Origin: Nitrospirota bacterium
Lineage (GTDB): Bacteria > Nitrospirota > Nitrospiria > Nitrospirales > UBA8639
Direction of reading: 5' to 3'
Assembly: GCA_020355985.1 (NCBI GenBank)
Contig: CP070628.1
Location: 1,335,558 to 1,383,795 of the forward strand
DNA length: 48,238 nt
Positions 1-11,954 of the stretch are shown here, one piece after another. Below the pieces are notes generated by a model. The model was not told the DNA's origin, ran no database searches, and saw only the letters and a list, made by a program, of their open reading frames with translations. Position 1 is the first letter of the stretch; each line of letters begins with the position of its first letter. The translations under genes were made by a program, and so were the position numbers.

Positions 1-1
1 C

Positions 2-1963
<1,962 letters not shown>

Positions 1964-2036
1964 AGGGAAGGAGTGAAAACTTTTCTTTGCCTCTGCTGCT
2001 ACTTCTCACCAATTATTTATAACGGTTCCCTGACCC

Positions 2037-4553
2037 ATGCCGCCTGAAGAACGTCTTACACAAATCGCCATAGAAGATGAAATGCGTTTGTCCTATTTGG
2101 ACTATGCCATGAGCGTCATCGTGGGCCGCGCCTTGCCTGATGTGCGCGATGGGTTAAAGCCCGTGCATCGCCGCATTCTTTATGGCATGAATGAAATGGG
2201 ACTGGGTGCGGCCAGACCTTATCGGAAGTCCGCGAAAATTGTTGGCGAAATCATGGGCAACTATCACCCTCATGGTGATTCGGCTATTTACGACACCTTG
2301 GTCCGCATGGCGCAGGATTTCAACATGCGCTATCCGCTGGTGGATGGCCAGGGAAATTATGGCTCAGTAGATGGCGATCCCGCGGCCGCGATGCGGTATA
2401 CAGAAGCCCGCTTAACCAAGCTGGCTGAAGAAATGCTCGTTGACATCGATCGTGAGACCGTCAACTTCGCCCCGACGTATGATGAATCTTCTGAAGAACC
2501 CGTTGTCTTGCCGGCCCGCATTCCTAATCTATTGGTCAATGGTGCAGGGGGAATTGCGGTGGGCTATGCCACCAACATTCCCACGCATAATTTAGGTGAG
2601 GTCACGAATGGCCTCATAACCCTCTTGAACCGTCCCGAGTCCACGATTCAAGAGTTGATGGAATACATTCCAGGCCCGGATTTTCCCACCGCTGGATTCA
2701 TATACGGAACACAGGGGATCAAGGATGCCTATGAAACAGGCCGGGGCCTCTTATCCGTTCGTGCAAAAGCGGAGATTGAAGTTGATGAACGCACGGACCG
2801 GGGCCGCATTATTGTGTCCGAGCTGCCTTATCAAGTTAACAAAGCAAAACTCATCGAAAAGATTGCCGAGCTCATTCATGAGAAGCGATTGGAAGGAATC
2901 TCCGATCTCCGGGATGAATCGGATCGGGACGGACTCCGAATCGTCATCGAACTCAAACGCAACGAAAATCCCACAGTCATTTTGAATCAATTGTATAAAC
3001 ACACCAACATGCAAACCACCTTTGGGGTGATTATGCTGGCCTTGGTCCAGAATCGGCCTATGGTCTTAAACCTCAAACAGATTCTTGAAGCGTTTATTGA
3101 GCATCGGAAAGAAGTGGTGGTCCGGCGTACCACCTATGATCTGAGAAAGGCAGAGGAACGGGCGCACATTTTAGAAGGGTTGAAACGGGCGCTTGAATCG
3201 CTTGATGCCGTGATTGCTCTTATTCGTAGCGCCTCGTCGCCAGAAACGGCACGTCACGGCCTCATGGGGCAATTTGAGTTAAGTGAATTGCAAGCCAACG
3301 CCATTTTGGATATGCGGTTGCAACGACTCACACAGTTGGAACAAGACAAACTTGCCCAAGAATATAGTGAATTGCTCGCACGCATCGCTCATTTGCGCAC
3401 GGTGTTGAACTCTGAGGAGATGGTCAGAACTATCGTCAAACAAGAAATTCAAGAAATTCAAGAACGCTATGCCGATGATCGAAGAACCCAAATCGTTCCG
3501 GTCGAAGCCGAATTGAATATAGAGGACCTGATTGCGGAAGAAGAAGTCGTTGTGACCATCACCCATGCCGGTTATATCAAACGCAATGCCGCATCCATTT
3601 ATCGGGCGCAGCGCCGTGGTGGAAAAGGCAAAGTCGGGATGGGGGTCAAAGAGGAAGATTTCGTCGAACAGATTTTTACGGCCTCGACGCATGATTATCT
3701 TTTATTCTTCACAGATGCTGGACGAGTCTATTGGCTGAAGGTCTACCAATTACCCGATGTAGGCCGGGCGAGTAAAGGGAAGGCCATTGTGAATGTGTTG
3801 GCCTTGAATCAAGGGGAACACGTGACGGCAACATTGCCGGTTAGGGTGTTTAGCGAAGATCATTTTGTGGTCATGGCCACACAAAAGGGGTATATCAAAA
3901 AAACTGATCTTTCGGCCTTTAGCCATCCACGGCAAGGGGGCATTATCGCGTTGACGTTAGAAGAAGGCGACCGGCTTCTTGGTGTCGACATTACTGATGG
4001 CACACGCGATATTCTGTTGGGAACGCGCTTGGGGATCGTCATTCGTTTCCGGGAAGAGGATGTCAGGCCTGTCGGAAGAACCGCCCGAGGCGTGCGAGGT
4101 ATTGCGTTGAGTAAAGAAAATGCGGTAATCGGAATGGTGACGATTACAGGCGAATCGCAGTCCTCCATATTAACGGTGACAGAGCGTGGCTATGGCAAGC
4201 GTACGCAAGTCGAGGAATATCGCACACAATCTCGAGCGGGTAAAGGAGTGATTAGCGTCAAAGTGACGGAGAAAAATGGGCCGGCCATTTCCTTTCATCA
4301 GGTATGGGATGCCGATGAAGTCATGCTTATGTCGGCCGAAGGCATGATTCTTCGGGCCCGCATGGGGGACATTCGGGAAATCGGGCGCAATGCCCAAGGT
4401 GTGCGATTGATGGACCTTCCGGAAGATGATCGCCTGGTTGGAGTCGCAAAATTGGCCGAAACCGATGAAGGGGATGCTTCTGGAATATCTGGGGAAGATG
4501 GCCCAGCGGTTCCTGATTCTGGTCCTGAAACTGGTGCCCAAGATGATGCCTAA
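2037..4553 (+). CDS. gyrA: DNA gyrase subunit A
   Basis: This is the breakage-reunion subunit of gyrase, 838 residues, normal for the family. The catalytic tyrosine is Y121 in the [10 protein letters not shown] motif. The C-terminal beta-pinwheel begins with a canonical GyrA box QRRGGKG at residues 525-531, which separates it from ParC and supports DNA wrapping. The quinolone-resistance region has the sensitive-type residues S82 and D86 in [10 protein letters not shown]. The protein ends in an acidic tail of about 25 residues rich in Asp, Glu and Gly; such tails modulate supercoiling in some GyrAs, and that role here is inference. The ATG at 2037 starts the usual N-terminal segment, without a clear Shine-Dalgarno sequence. 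Confidence 0.98.
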   Translation: MPPEERLTQIAIEDEMRLSYLDYAMSVIVGRALPDVRDGLKPVHRRILYGMNEMGLGAARPYRKSAKIVGEIMGNYHPHGDSAIYDTLVRMAQDFNMRYPLVDGQGNYGSVDGDPAAAMRYTEARLTKLAEEMLVDIDRETVNFAPTYDESSEEPVVLPARIPNLLVNGAGGIAVGYATNIPTHNLGEVTNGLITLLNRPESTIQELMEYIPGPDFPTAGFIYGTQGIKDAYETGRGLLSVRAKAEIEVDERTDRGRIIVSELPYQVNKAKLIEKIAELIHEKRLEGISDLRDESDRDGLRIVIELKRNENPTVILNQLYKHTNMQTTFGVIMLALVQNRPMVLNLKQILEAFIEHRKEVVVRRTTYDLRKAEERAHILEGLKRALESLDAVIALIRSASSPETARHGLMGQFELSELQANAILDMRLQRLTQLEQDKLAQEYSELLARIAHLRTVLNSEEMVRTIVKQEIQEIQERYADDRRTQIVPVEAELNIEDLIAEEEVVVTITHAGYIKRNAASIYRAQRRGGKGKVGMGVKEEDFVEQIFTASTHDYLLFFTDAGRVYWLKVYQLPDVGRASKGKAIVNVLALNQGEHVTATLPVRVFSEDHFVVMATQKGYIKKTDLSAFSHPRQGGIIALTLEEGDRLLGVDITDGTRDILLGTRLGIVIRFREEDVRPVGRTARGVRGIALSKENAVIGMVTITGESQSSILTVTERGYGKRTQVEEYRTQSRAGKGVISVKVTEKNGPAISFHQVWDADEVMLMSAEGMILRARMGDIREIGRNAQGVRLMDLPEDDRLVGVAKLAETDEGDASGISGEDGPAVPDSGPETGAQDDA

Positions 4554-4566
4554 AATACATCATCAT

Positions 4567-4587
4567 CGGTGAGAGATTTTTTCACCG
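4567..4587 (+). terminator. Weak hairpin after gyrA
   Basis: A 6-bp stem CGGTGA/TCACCG lies 14 bp past the gyrA stop, with a T-rich loop and a short T run after it. It could act as a weak terminator before the next gene, but the stem is short. Confidence 0.3.
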
Positions 4588-4627
4588 TTTCTCTAGGTGA
4601 GTCACACGTCAATGTTACCATGGCCTC

Positions 4628-5215
4628 ATGAAGTCAAAGAAAAAACGGTTAGACCCCATTGTCAAAATGGGTTTAGGCATTTTGCTCGGAGGTTTTTGTT
4701 TGATTGCCTTCGGCATGTATCTCTCCCGCCCAGATCGGTCCATTCCGCCGTATAGTGTCGGTGCCCAAGAGGGGACTTTGGTTGCCCTCCACTTGCCTTC
4801 CTGGACCAGCGATCCTGAAATTGAAAGTTTAATTAAGCGGTTTGGTGATGTGGGCCGAACGACCCGGGATTTTGCACAAATGAAAATCCGGCCAACCACT
4901 CCCAATGATTCATATGGGCGCTATCAAACCATTCAGATCATTATCTTTTCAGATCCTGATTGGACGGAGCCGGATACTTTTCATCGGTATGTAGTGGGCG
5001 AAACCGCCAAATCGCAAATATCATCGGACAAGGACTTTCGGCAACAATTTGAAGCAAACGTTCGTGGTGGCTATTACGCGGACAATTCTGGCCAAGCCGG
5101 ATGGATCGGTCCGTGGAATCGAAGCGGGTCAAAAGACCGAACCCTGACCATGCAGTGGGTATTTCAAGAACCCTGGCAACAAGGGGCAAAAGGAACTATG
5201 TCATCTCAGGAGTAG
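4628..5215 (+). CDS. Unknown membrane-anchored protein
   Basis: I do not recognise this 195-residue protein. A basic N-terminus (MKSKKKR) is followed by one hydrophobic segment at about residues 13-32, so it is probably anchored in the inner membrane with a periplasmic domain of about 160 residues. That domain has alternating beta-like stretches, is rich in Trp, Gln and Asp, and has no cysteines. It follows gyrA on the same strand. Its 3' end overlaps the 3' end of convergent dciA by 20 bp. Codon use looks like its neighbours, and the open frame plus a clear anchor argue that it is real. Confidence 0.75.
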   Translation: MKSKKKRLDPIVKMGLGILLGGFCLIAFGMYLSRPDRSIPPYSVGAQEGTLVALHLPSWTSDPEIESLIKRFGDVGRTTRDFAQMKIRPTTPNDSYGRYQTIQIIIFSDPDWTEPDTFHRYVVGETAKSQISSDKDFRQQFEANVRGGYYADNSGQAGWIGPWNRSGSKDRTLTMQWVFQEPWQQGAKGTMSSQE

Positions 5216-5696
5216 GAGGGGCGTTCTGTGCGAGCGCTTTGGTGATGGTCTGAGAAAGCAAAACTTGCAAATCGGGATTGTTCAATTGTTGAGATAACGC
5301 TCTGGCAAAAGGTGAGGGGAGAATAGGTCGTACAGAGGTCAGCGGAGTGGAGATGCTAGCAGGGCGTTTTTGGGGGATTGAGCCGATTCGTAAAATAATC
5401 TCGGTAAGAGCCAGGTCCGGCAGGATCGAGTGAATGGCTTCTAAAATGGTCGCTTTTAAAAACAGCAGTTGCTGAAGCCAAATCGAATTATCCGCCACAA
5501 GATATAATTTTTTATAGCGAATACTCTCTGGGTAAGAATGCTTGGCAATGGTCTGTCCGACCAACCCCTCCCATTCCTGCTGTAACCGTACTTCGGACAA
5601 TTTTAGGGCCAGGGCACTGCCCTTGGCCACATCCTGAATAACAGAATGAATCGACTCAAATGTTCCCATGATTGGCATATTATATCGAAATGCCAC
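5196..5696 (-). CDS. dciA: DciA-like DUF721 protein (replicative helicase loader family)
   Basis: DUF721/DciA proteins load the replicative helicase DnaB in bacteria lacking DnaC or DnaI. The diagnostic block spans residues 38-93: a LQQEWEGLVG segment, then AKHSYPESIR, then a strand-helix with SIWLQQL. The C-terminal 50 residues are low-complexity (Pro, Ser, Leu). Location next to gyrB/gyrA matches the common dnaA-dnaN-recF-DUF721-gyrB neighbourhood. The start is uncertain: GTG 5696 gives 166 residues, while ATG 5678 and ATG 5669 lie just behind a TATAAT on this strand, so a shorter, possibly leaderless product is possible. The 3' end overlaps the preceding convergent gene by 20 bp. Confidence 0.82.
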   Translation of the reverse strand: MAFRYNMPIMGTFESIHSVIQDVAKGSALALKLSEVRLQQEWEGLVGQTIAKHSYPESIRYKKLYLVADNSIWLQQLLFLKATILEAIHSILPDLALTEIILRIGSIPQKRPASISTPLTSVRPILPSPFARALSQQLNNPDLQVLLSQTITKALAQNAPPTPEMT

Positions 5697-5805
5697 GGAT
5701 GATTCATCTGCAGGGGATTACCTTCTCATAAACCCTGATATTGCCAGAACTCTTAAATAATACCACAGGTTTTTTGAGCACTCCGGATAGTTAGGGGTGG
5801 TAGGG

Positions 5806-5811
5806 TATAAT
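5806..5811 (+). promoter_or_regulatory. TATAAT -10 box immediately upstream of smpB
   Basis: A perfect TATAAT ends 5 bp before the smpB ATG at 5817, which would place the transcript start at or near the start codon. No good -35 is seen 16-18 bp upstream. This suggests a leaderless smpB mRNA, or the box may be fortuitous. Confidence 0.4.
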
Positions 5812-5816
5812 ACGTC

Positions 5817-6296
5817 ATGGCTAAACAAAAGCAAGATCCTTCAAATAAAATTGTCGGCACTAATCGAAAAGCCACCTATGACTATTTCATAGAAGAAAAG
5901 ATCGAAGCGGGTCTTGCCTTGGTCGGTACCGAAGTCAAGTCCTTGCGTGAAGGTCATCTAAACTTGCGTGATAGCTACGCTTCGATCGCCAACGGGAAAG
6001 CTGTACTCCATAATTGCTATATAGGAACCTATAGCCATGGCAATCAGATGAACCATGAGCCGTTGCGACCCCGAACGCTGTTGCTCCACAAAAAAGAAAT
6101 CAAACGATTGATGGACAAGGTTCAACAGAAGGGACTCACGATTGTGCCGCTTCGTCTGTACTTTAATGATCGAGGACGAGCCAAGTTAGAACTGGCGCTT
6201 GCACGAGGAAAGAAAACCTATGATCGGCGGGAAACCGTGAAAAAACGAGAAGCCTCACGAGAAATTGACCGTGCGATGAAAGACTCACGTAAGTAA
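5817..6296 (+). CDS. smpB: SsrA (tmRNA)-binding protein SmpB
   Basis: SmpB binds tmRNA and takes it to stalled ribosomes for trans-translation. The 159-residue length is normal. Recognisable blocks are the N-terminal NRKATYDYFIEEKIEAGLAL, then GTEVKSLREG, the central LLLHKKEI segment, and the basic C-terminal tail (YDRRETVKKREASREIDRAMK) that enters the mRNA channel. The ATG at 5817 matches the family start but has no Shine-Dalgarno. The partner ssrA RNA is not seen in the window. engB follows after 48 bp on the same strand. Confidence 0.97.
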   Translation: MAKQKQDPSNKIVGTNRKATYDYFIEEKIEAGLALVGTEVKSLREGHLNLRDSYASIANGKAVLHNCYIGTYSHGNQMNHEPLRPRTLLLHKKEIKRLMDKVQQKGLTIVPLRLYFNDRGRAKLELALARGKKTYDRRETVKKREASREIDRAMKDSRK

Positions 6297-6344
6297 ATTA
6301 CGTTTCAGTCTGCGCCATTAAACCAAATTTGTGGTTGTTCCACC

Positions 6345-6941
6345 ATGGCAGCTTTAAAAATATATTCAGCAGAATTCAAAGCCAGTTGCGGGACAGTAGA
6401 ACAATTCCTCAAGCCGGTTCTTCCTGAAGTCGCTATTGTCGGGCGGTCAAATGTGGGAAAATCTTCGGCAATTAATTTTCTGGTCAATCACAAAGGCCTA
6501 GCAAAAGTGGGGAAAACTCCTGGGAAAACTCAAACCATCAATTTTTTTCAAATTGAAACCAGTGGCCCACGCTTCATGTTGGTCGATCTCCCGGGTTACG
6601 GATTTGCCAAGGTGCCGGATCGAATTCAACAACAGTGGGCCCCCTTGATTGAAACATTTTTTAAATCTAGAGAAAATCTTCGTGGGGTGATTATGCTTGT
6701 AGATTCTCGAAGAGTTCAAGACTCGGATCGAGACATGATGGCTTGGGTGGGTCAGTTGAACATCCCGATCATGCTTGTGGCCACGAAAGCAGATAAAGTT
6801 CCGCGCGGCAAGCGACAGGGGGCAGTTCGAGAACTTCAAGAAGGTTTGGGTGTGGGCGACGGCCCGGTCTTCATGTCAGCCCATACAGGGGAAGGTAAAC
6901 ACCAAGTTTTGTCAGGGCTTCGGGATATATTGGGTGCTTAA
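6345..6941 (+). CDS. engB: Ribosome biogenesis GTP-binding protein EngB/YsxC/YihA
   Basis: EngB is a TrmE-Era-Obg-like GTPase needed for 50S subunit assembly. The 198-residue protein shows G1 GRSNVGKS (33-40), the switch I TPGKT (58-62), G3 DLPG (81-84), G4 TKAD (147-150) and a G5-like SAH (178-180). The family hallmark of G3 followed by GYGFAKV is present. Its stop codon overlaps the stop of convergent surA within the four bases TTAA at 6938-6941, leaving no room for a terminator between them. Confidence 0.97.
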   Translation: MAALKIYSAEFKASCGTVEQFLKPVLPEVAIVGRSNVGKSSAINFLVNHKGLAKVGKTPGKTQTINFFQIETSGPRFMLVDLPGYGFAKVPDRIQQQWAPLIETFFKSRENLRGVIMLVDSRRVQDSDRDMMAWVGQLNIPIMLVATKADKVPRGKRQGAVRELQEGLGVGDGPVFMSAHTGEGKHQVLSGLRDILGA

Positions 6942-7861
6942 AGCTTCACGTCGATGAAGGCTTGTTGTTCGAGCTTGTTCACCCATTCATTGTAAGCCTC
7001 TTCACTTCGTTGCTTCAAAAGTTGTGCGTGAATCTTCCTTTCTACTTGTTTAAAAGGGAGTGGTTGAGATTCCTTGACTTCTTCAATCATGAGCAGGTGC
7101 ACACCCGCCTGGGTATCAATGGGCCTCGACAAGGTCCCTGGGGTTAGCTCCTTTAACACCTGGGCCAGGGGCGTAACCAAATCTTTCTCTTCTACCCAGC
7201 CCAATTCACTGACTATTTGCATATGTCGGGCGGCCAGATCTTCAATAGGGATTTCTGAAGTCCAATCCGAATAAATGACTTGAGCCTTGGATTTCGCCGG
7301 TAGGCGGGCGATTTCGTTTTGGGCTTTCAGAAAAATCTGTTTGAGGCGATATTGCGGCGGCGTGCGAAACTTATTGGTATTGGCTTCGTAATACCGTCGC
7401 AGTTCTTCTTCTTCAACGACTACATTTCGGCGTACCTCGAAGTCGAAGAGTTTCTTCAGAAGTAGGTGCTGGCCGAATTCTTCTTCGGTTTGCGTTGCTG
7501 GGAGGGGTGTTCGACGAAGAGCAGCATCGATTTCTTCTTGAGTGATGGAAATACCTTTGGCCTTGGCCTCCTGAAGTTGAAGGCGTTCAATTATTAACGC
7601 ATTGAGGACTTCGCGTTGCTTTTGGGTATACCGACGTTCTAATTCTTCTCCACGATACTTGGCCTTGAGCCGACTGTGTTCGTCCTGGATTTTGTTTTGA
7701 AGATCGAACCAGGTAATGACTTCTTTGTTGACGACTGCCACAATCCGATCGGTAAAACCTAGGCCCGATGTGGGGAGGAGAACCAGGTTCAATAGGAAAA
7801 GCCACCCAAGAAGTCTCGGTGTGTACTTAGAAGAGGCTTCACAAATCAGTTGGTTAAACAT
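6938..7861 (-). CDS. surA: SurA-like periplasmic peptidyl-prolyl isomerase/chaperone with one parvulin domain
   Basis: SurA-family proteins chaperone outer-membrane proteins through the periplasm. A hydrophobic signal or anchor spans residues 18-36. It is followed by a SurA_N domain (TDRIVAVVNKEVIT at 37-50, helices to about 150) and a parvulin-type domain at about 171-261, with the ELGWV block and the SRPIDTQAGVHLL block. Classical SurA has two parvulin domains in about 430 residues; this 307-residue protein has one, as in many non-proteobacterial homologues. It lies 21 bp downstream of mfd on the same strand, probably in one transcript hldE-mfd-surA. PrsA/PpiC-type naming is the alternative. 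Confidence 0.85.
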   Translation of the reverse strand: MFNQLICEASSKYTPRLLGWLFLLNLVLLPTSGLGFTDRIVAVVNKEVITWFDLQNKIQDEHSRLKAKYRGEELERRYTQKQREVLNALIIERLQLQEAKAKGISITQEEIDAALRRTPLPATQTEEEFGQHLLLKKLFDFEVRRNVVVEEEELRRYYEANTNKFRTPPQYRLKQIFLKAQNEIARLPAKSKAQVIYSDWTSEIPIEDLAARHMQIVSELGWVEEKDLVTPLAQVLKELTPGTLSRPIDTQAGVHLLMIEEVKESQPLPFKQVERKIHAQLLKQRSEEAYNEWVNKLEQQAFIDVKL

Positions 7862-7882
7862 ATATGGGACATTCCATGAAAA

Positions 7883-10800
7883 TTAGTCAGCTGCAGTTTC
7901 GGTAAGGACCATGGATTGGGCTAAACCCTGTAGTAACGTATTGACCTGTGGATACATTTCGCCCCACTCCTGTTCGTCCATGGTCACGCGGACCGCTCGC
8001 GGGGAGAGAAATTCCAGACATTCCCTCCATACATCAATCAATTGGCGGAGCCCTTGCTCGGGTAGCTTGGCCTGCTCATGAAACCGTAGATTGACCACTC
8101 CATGTCGGACTTCAACGTATTCTAATTTAAGAGTTTTGGCCAAGACCCGGATTTGCATTACTTCAAAGAGCCGTTCCATGGCATCTGGTAATGTACCAAA
8201 TCGGTCCAATGTCTCCCCATAGAGAAGTGCCAGGTCTCCAAGGCGTTCACTGCCTGTCAGTCGCTTATACAGACCTAAACGTTGGGAGGCATTTTCCACA
8301 TAACCCTCAGGAATAAAGGCAGAAACATCCAGCTGTAGGGTCGGTTCCCATTCTTCCTGGACTTCCTGCCCTTTAAGTTGCTGAACGGCTTGCTCCACCA
8401 TCTGTAGGTATAGATCTAAGCCAACTGCCGCAATATTGCCGGATTGTTGCTTGCCAAGTAAATTCCCTGCTCCACGGATTTCTAGGTCAGCTGCGGCGAT
8501 ACGGAAGCCCGACCCGAGTTCCGCAAATTCCTGAATGGCGATCATGCGTTTTTGTGCGTCGGTACTGAGGGTTTCTTCGTTGGGGATAAAGAGATAGGCA
8601 AAGGCCTGTTGCCCACCGCGTCCAACTCGTCCTCGTAGTTGATAGAGTTGTGATAGGCCAAATAAATCGGCTCGGTCGACCAATATCGTGTTGGCGTTGG
8701 GAATATCCAACCCCGATTGAATGATAGCCGAGGCCAACAACACATCGGCTTCATGATGGAAAAATTGGAGCATGACACGTTCCAAGAGTTTCTCATGCAT
8801 TTGCCCATGCGCCATAAGTACCCGCGCTTCGGGTAGGAGATCTTGGAGCCAGGCGCCGGTCTGTTCCATCGTTTCGACTCGATTATGGACATAAAAGACT
8901 TGTCCTCCACGAGCGATTTCTCGACGAATGGCTTCCCTCACAACGGTTGCATCGAATCGGAGGACTTGGGTTTCTACGGCCAAGCGTCCGGGTGGGGCCG
9001 TTTCAATGACCGATAAATCCCGCACGCCGGAAAAGGCCATTTGTAAGGTACGGGGAATGGGTGTGGCTGAAAGGGTGAGCACATCCACTTGAGTCCGAAG
9101 CTGTTTCAACCGTTCCTTGTGGCGTACTCCGAACCATTGCTCTTCGTCGATGATGACGAGCCCCAATTGCTTGAAGAGCACATCTTTTTGTACGACGCGA
9201 TGCGTGCCGACCACAATGTCGATCAGTCCGGCAGCCAGATCTTTTAGCGTGGCTTTGATTTCCGTAGCGTTCTGGAATCGTGACAGAACGGCGATCTTGA
9301 CAGGAAAGGGAGCAAATCGAGTCGAAAAATTTTCAAAATGTTGTTGGGCCAAGAGTGTTGTCGGGACTAAGACGGCCACTTGGCGATTTGCCTGAATCGC
9401 CTTGAACGCTGCTCGCATGGCCACCTCAGTTTTACCATAGCCCACGTCGCCACAGACCAGCCGATCCATGGGTTTAGGCGATTCCATGTCTCGGCCGATT
9501 TCTTCGATCGCGCGTTGTTGATCGGGAGTTTCTTCGTATTCAAAGCCAGCTTCAAATTCGTGCACCAACAACGTGTCTTCGTGGTAGGCCGTTCGGCGCG
9601 CGACCTCTCGGTTGGCATAGAGTTCGACCAATTCCTCGGTCATGTCCTCAATGCCTTTTTTGACCTTGGCTTTGGTTTTCCCCCATGAGGTCCCGCCTAA
9701 CCGATCCAACCGAGGAGAGCGCTGCTCGGCTCCGCGGTACCGATGAATCTGATTCAGACGGTCCAAGGGCACATACAGCGTATCGGTTCCTCCGAATTGG
9801 AGTAATAAATAATCGCTCGTAAATTCTTGCACTTCTAAGCGCCGCAGGCCCAGATACCGCCCGATGCCATGCTGAAGATGAACGACCAGATCGCCTTCCT
9901 TCAGATCATCTAACGTTGAGAAAAATTTAGCGGTCGGAGATTTAGTCTGTGGTCGATGCCGAATCCCTTTGCCAAAAAGTTCTTCTTCCGTCACGAATGC
10001 AAGCTGGCCATCGTGCGAAATAAATCCTGCCGACAACTCCCCTTTCAGACAATAGAAGGGAGGACGGCCGTCAACGGGTTGGTGTGGAAAGGGCTGTAGC
10101 CAGGTATTGGCGGGAAACCCATGGTCCTGAAGAAGGGCAATCAACCGTTCGACCTGTCCTGCACTACGCGCAACTAAAAAAATGCCCGTCTCGGAACGTA
10201 ATTGATCAAGCTTGGTCAGGGTTTCTTTAAACGGGAGCCCTCGCACACCCAAGCCCACACTGGCTGGTGATTGAGCATGTAACGAGACCGACGTGTGAGG
10301 AACGGTTGTTAAATCAGGTGCTAAGTTATCCCATAAAATGGTCGGGCACATGCTGAAGAATAGTTTGAGCGAATCCCACATTTCATAAAGCTGATCCGGT
10401 TCTCCATGCCCGTGACCAGCATCCAATTGTTCCCATGTTTCCAGGAGGGTGTTCCAGAAATCGGCCGCGACGGCATTCAAATCAACAGGACGAGAGAGCC
10501 AGACTGTTAAGGGATTTTGGACATAGTCACATAGCGTGACGAGTTGGGAATAATAGCGAGGCAGGTCCCATTCCATGCTCGGGGTGATGGGAGAGGGTTC
10601 AGTCTCTTCCTGCTGGGTGGCCGGAGGAATAAATTCCCGAGTAGGGAGAATCCAGGTTTCGTTGAGCTGCCCCAGCGATTCTTGTGTGGAGGGATCAAAC
10701 GTGCGAATGGATTCGACGGTATCGCCCAGAAATTCAATTCGTACCGGATTATCATGGGCGGTAGAGAAAATATCCACAATTCCCCCCCGCACGCTGAACT

Positions 10801-11353
10801 CTCCAGGTATTTCGGCCAACGAACCCCGTGAATAACCTAAGCGTATGAGTGATCGAAGAAGCACGTCTCGTTCAACCGTCTCCTCTACCTTGAGAACGAA
10901 ACAGGCCTCGGAAAAGACTGAAGGCGGCAGCAATTTATGAAGTACGGCTGGCAGAGAACTTATCAGAATGGTGTTCTCTCCCTGACACAAAACATGTAAA
11001 GCGCGCACACGCTGACAGATCACCGTATGGGCCGGTAACGCCGGGTTATAGGGAATGGTCGCCCAAGGGGGAAACAGCGCAAGATTTGTCGGCTCTAGGC
11101 CTAGGAAATTCGAAAAAAATTTCAGGTCCTCATACAATTGCTCAGCTTCTTCCTGTGTTGGAGTAATAATGAGGGTTGTGTGGGATTCGTCCGTTGAACG
11201 GTTGTTTTCAGATTGAGCAAAGAGCGTCATGGCCAGTGCCAGACAAGCGGGTTGTGTGCTCAACAGACATGGCGGCGGAACTTTTTCCGGGATAGTCGGC
11301 ACCACCTCGCGCAACTGATTCTTGAAAATTTGAACGACCGACGGAAGTTTCAT
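7883..11353 (-). CDS. mfd: Transcription-repair coupling factor Mfd
   Basis: Mfd is the DNA translocase that removes stalled RNA polymerase and recruits UvrA. The order is: UvrB-like N-terminal module; CarD-like RNA-polymerase-interacting domain (HLQHGIGRYLGL segment); RecG-like helicase core with Walker A GDVGYGKT (K641), DEEQ box (736-739; many Mfds have DEEH) and the SATPIPRTLQMA motif; a QLRGRVGRG motif; and the TRCF C-terminal domain. The frame extends to a TTG at 11368, but ATG 11353 (start MKLPSV, 1156 residues) is preferred; neither has a strong Shine-Dalgarno. hldE ends 50 bp upstream and surA begins 21 bp downstream, all on one strand. Confidence 0.97.
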   Translation of the reverse strand: MKLPSVVQIFKNQLREVVPTIPEKVPPPCLLSTQPACLALAMTLFAQSENNRSTDESHTTLIITPTQEEAEQLYEDLKFFSNFLGLEPTNLALFPPWATIPYNPALPAHTVICQRVRALHVLCQGENTILISSLPAVLHKLLPPSVFSEACFVLKVEETVERDVLLRSLIRLGYSRGSLAEIPGEFSVRGGIVDIFSTAHDNPVRIEFLGDTVESIRTFDPSTQESLGQLNETWILPTREFIPPATQQEETEPSPITPSMEWDLPRYYSQLVTLCDYVQNPLTVWLSRPVDLNAVAADFWNTLLETWEQLDAGHGHGEPDQLYEMWDSLKLFFSMCPTILWDNLAPDLTTVPHTSVSLHAQSPASVGLGVRGLPFKETLTKLDQLRSETGIFLVARSAGQVERLIALLQDHGFPANTWLQPFPHQPVDGRPPFYCLKGELSAGFISHDGQLAFVTEEELFGKGIRHRPQTKSPTAKFFSTLDDLKEGDLVVHLQHGIGRYLGLRRLEVQEFTSDYLLLQFGGTDTLYVPLDRLNQIHRYRGAEQRSPRLDRLGGTSWGKTKAKVKKGIEDMTEELVELYANREVARRTAYHEDTLLVHEFEAGFEYEETPDQQRAIEEIGRDMESPKPMDRLVCGDVGYGKTEVAMRAAFKAIQANRQVAVLVPTTLLAQQHFENFSTRFAPFPVKIAVLSRFQNATEIKATLKDLAAGLIDIVVGTHRVVQKDVLFKQLGLVIIDEEQWFGVRHKERLKQLRTQVDVLTLSATPIPRTLQMAFSGVRDLSVIETAPPGRLAVETQVLRFDATVVREAIRREIARGGQVFYVHNRVETMEQTGAWLQDLLPEARVLMAHGQMHEKLLERVMLQFFHHEADVLLASAIIQSGLDIPNANTILVDRADLFGLSQLYQLRGRVGRGGQQAFAYLFIPNEETLSTDAQKRMIAIQEFAELGSGFRIAAADLEIRGAGNLLGKQQSGNIAAVGLDLYLQMVEQAVQQLKGQEVQEEWEPTLQLDVSAFIPEGYVENASQRLGLYKRLTGSERLGDLALLYGETLDRFGTLPDAMERLFEVMQIRVLAKTLKLEYVEVRHGVVNLRFHEQAKLPEQGLRQLIDVWRECLEFLSPRAVRVTMDEQEWGEMYPQVNTLLQGLAQSMVLTETAAD

Positions 11354-11403
11354 GAGGGTATTGTACAACGAAACGTTTTTGGAATGACCTTCTACTAGGG
11401 AAG

Positions 11404-11895
11404 TTACTTCACAGGGTTATGGGCGAGAATCTTTCGAACAATCATGGTGGTAGAAATATCCGGGACAAGAGGAATATTTTTCACCGATCCGCCTTGGGCT
11501 TCCACAAACTCCTTTCCGATAATCCGGTCTGTGGACCAATCTCCACCTTTTACCAGAATATTGGGTCGGAGAGCTTGAATAAGAGCCAATGGATCAGGCT
11601 CGTCAAAAATGGTCACATAGTCTACGCAGGCTAGGGCCGCCAACACTTCGGCCCGTTGGGCAGCAGGGACAATTGGCCGGTCCGTGCCCTTGGCCAGTTG
11701 CCGAACAGAATCATCGCTGTTTAGGCCGACCACTAGACGATCCCCAAGGCGCTTAGCTTCTTCTAAATACCGCGTATGCCCAATATGAAGCAAATCAAAA
11801 CAGCCGTTGGTAAAAACAATGCGCTCTCCGGTCTGCTGATGCGCAGCAACCTGTTTAACTAAATCCGTACGTGTATAAATTTTTGTGTGTAACAT
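11404..11895 (-). CDS. hldE: D-glycero-beta-D-manno-heptose 1-phosphate adenylyltransferase (HldE domain II)
   Basis: This enzyme transfers AMP to D-glycero-beta-D-manno-heptose 1-phosphate, a late step in ADP-heptose synthesis for lipopolysaccharide core. The nucleotidyltransferase motif NGCFDLLHIGHTRYLEEA (HxGH) and the later VKGGDW segment mark the RfaE domain II family. At 163 residues it is a stand-alone C-terminal domain; the kinase domain I found in fused HldE must be elsewhere (some annotations call this rfaE2 or hldC). It leads a minus-strand set with mfd and surA, and it implies a heptose-containing LPS. Confidence 0.92.
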   Translation of the reverse strand: MLHTKIYTRTDLVKQVAAHQQTGERIVFTNGCFDLLHIGHTRYLEEAKRLGDRLVVGLNSDDSVRQLAKGTDRPIVPAAQRAEVLAALACVDYVTIFDEPDPLALIQALRPNILVKGGDWSTDRIIGKEFVEAQGGSVKNIPLVPDISTTMIVRKILAHNPVK

Positions 11896-11954
11896 GCTTT
11901 CGCCAATTCCAACTGCGTTATGATACCTAGTCTCTACTCCAAATCCTAGAGCTT

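Noticed and set aside
3279..4541. Minus-strand ORFs of 100-137 codons inside gyrA
   Set aside because: They are shadows of the gyrA frame and have no family-like sequence.
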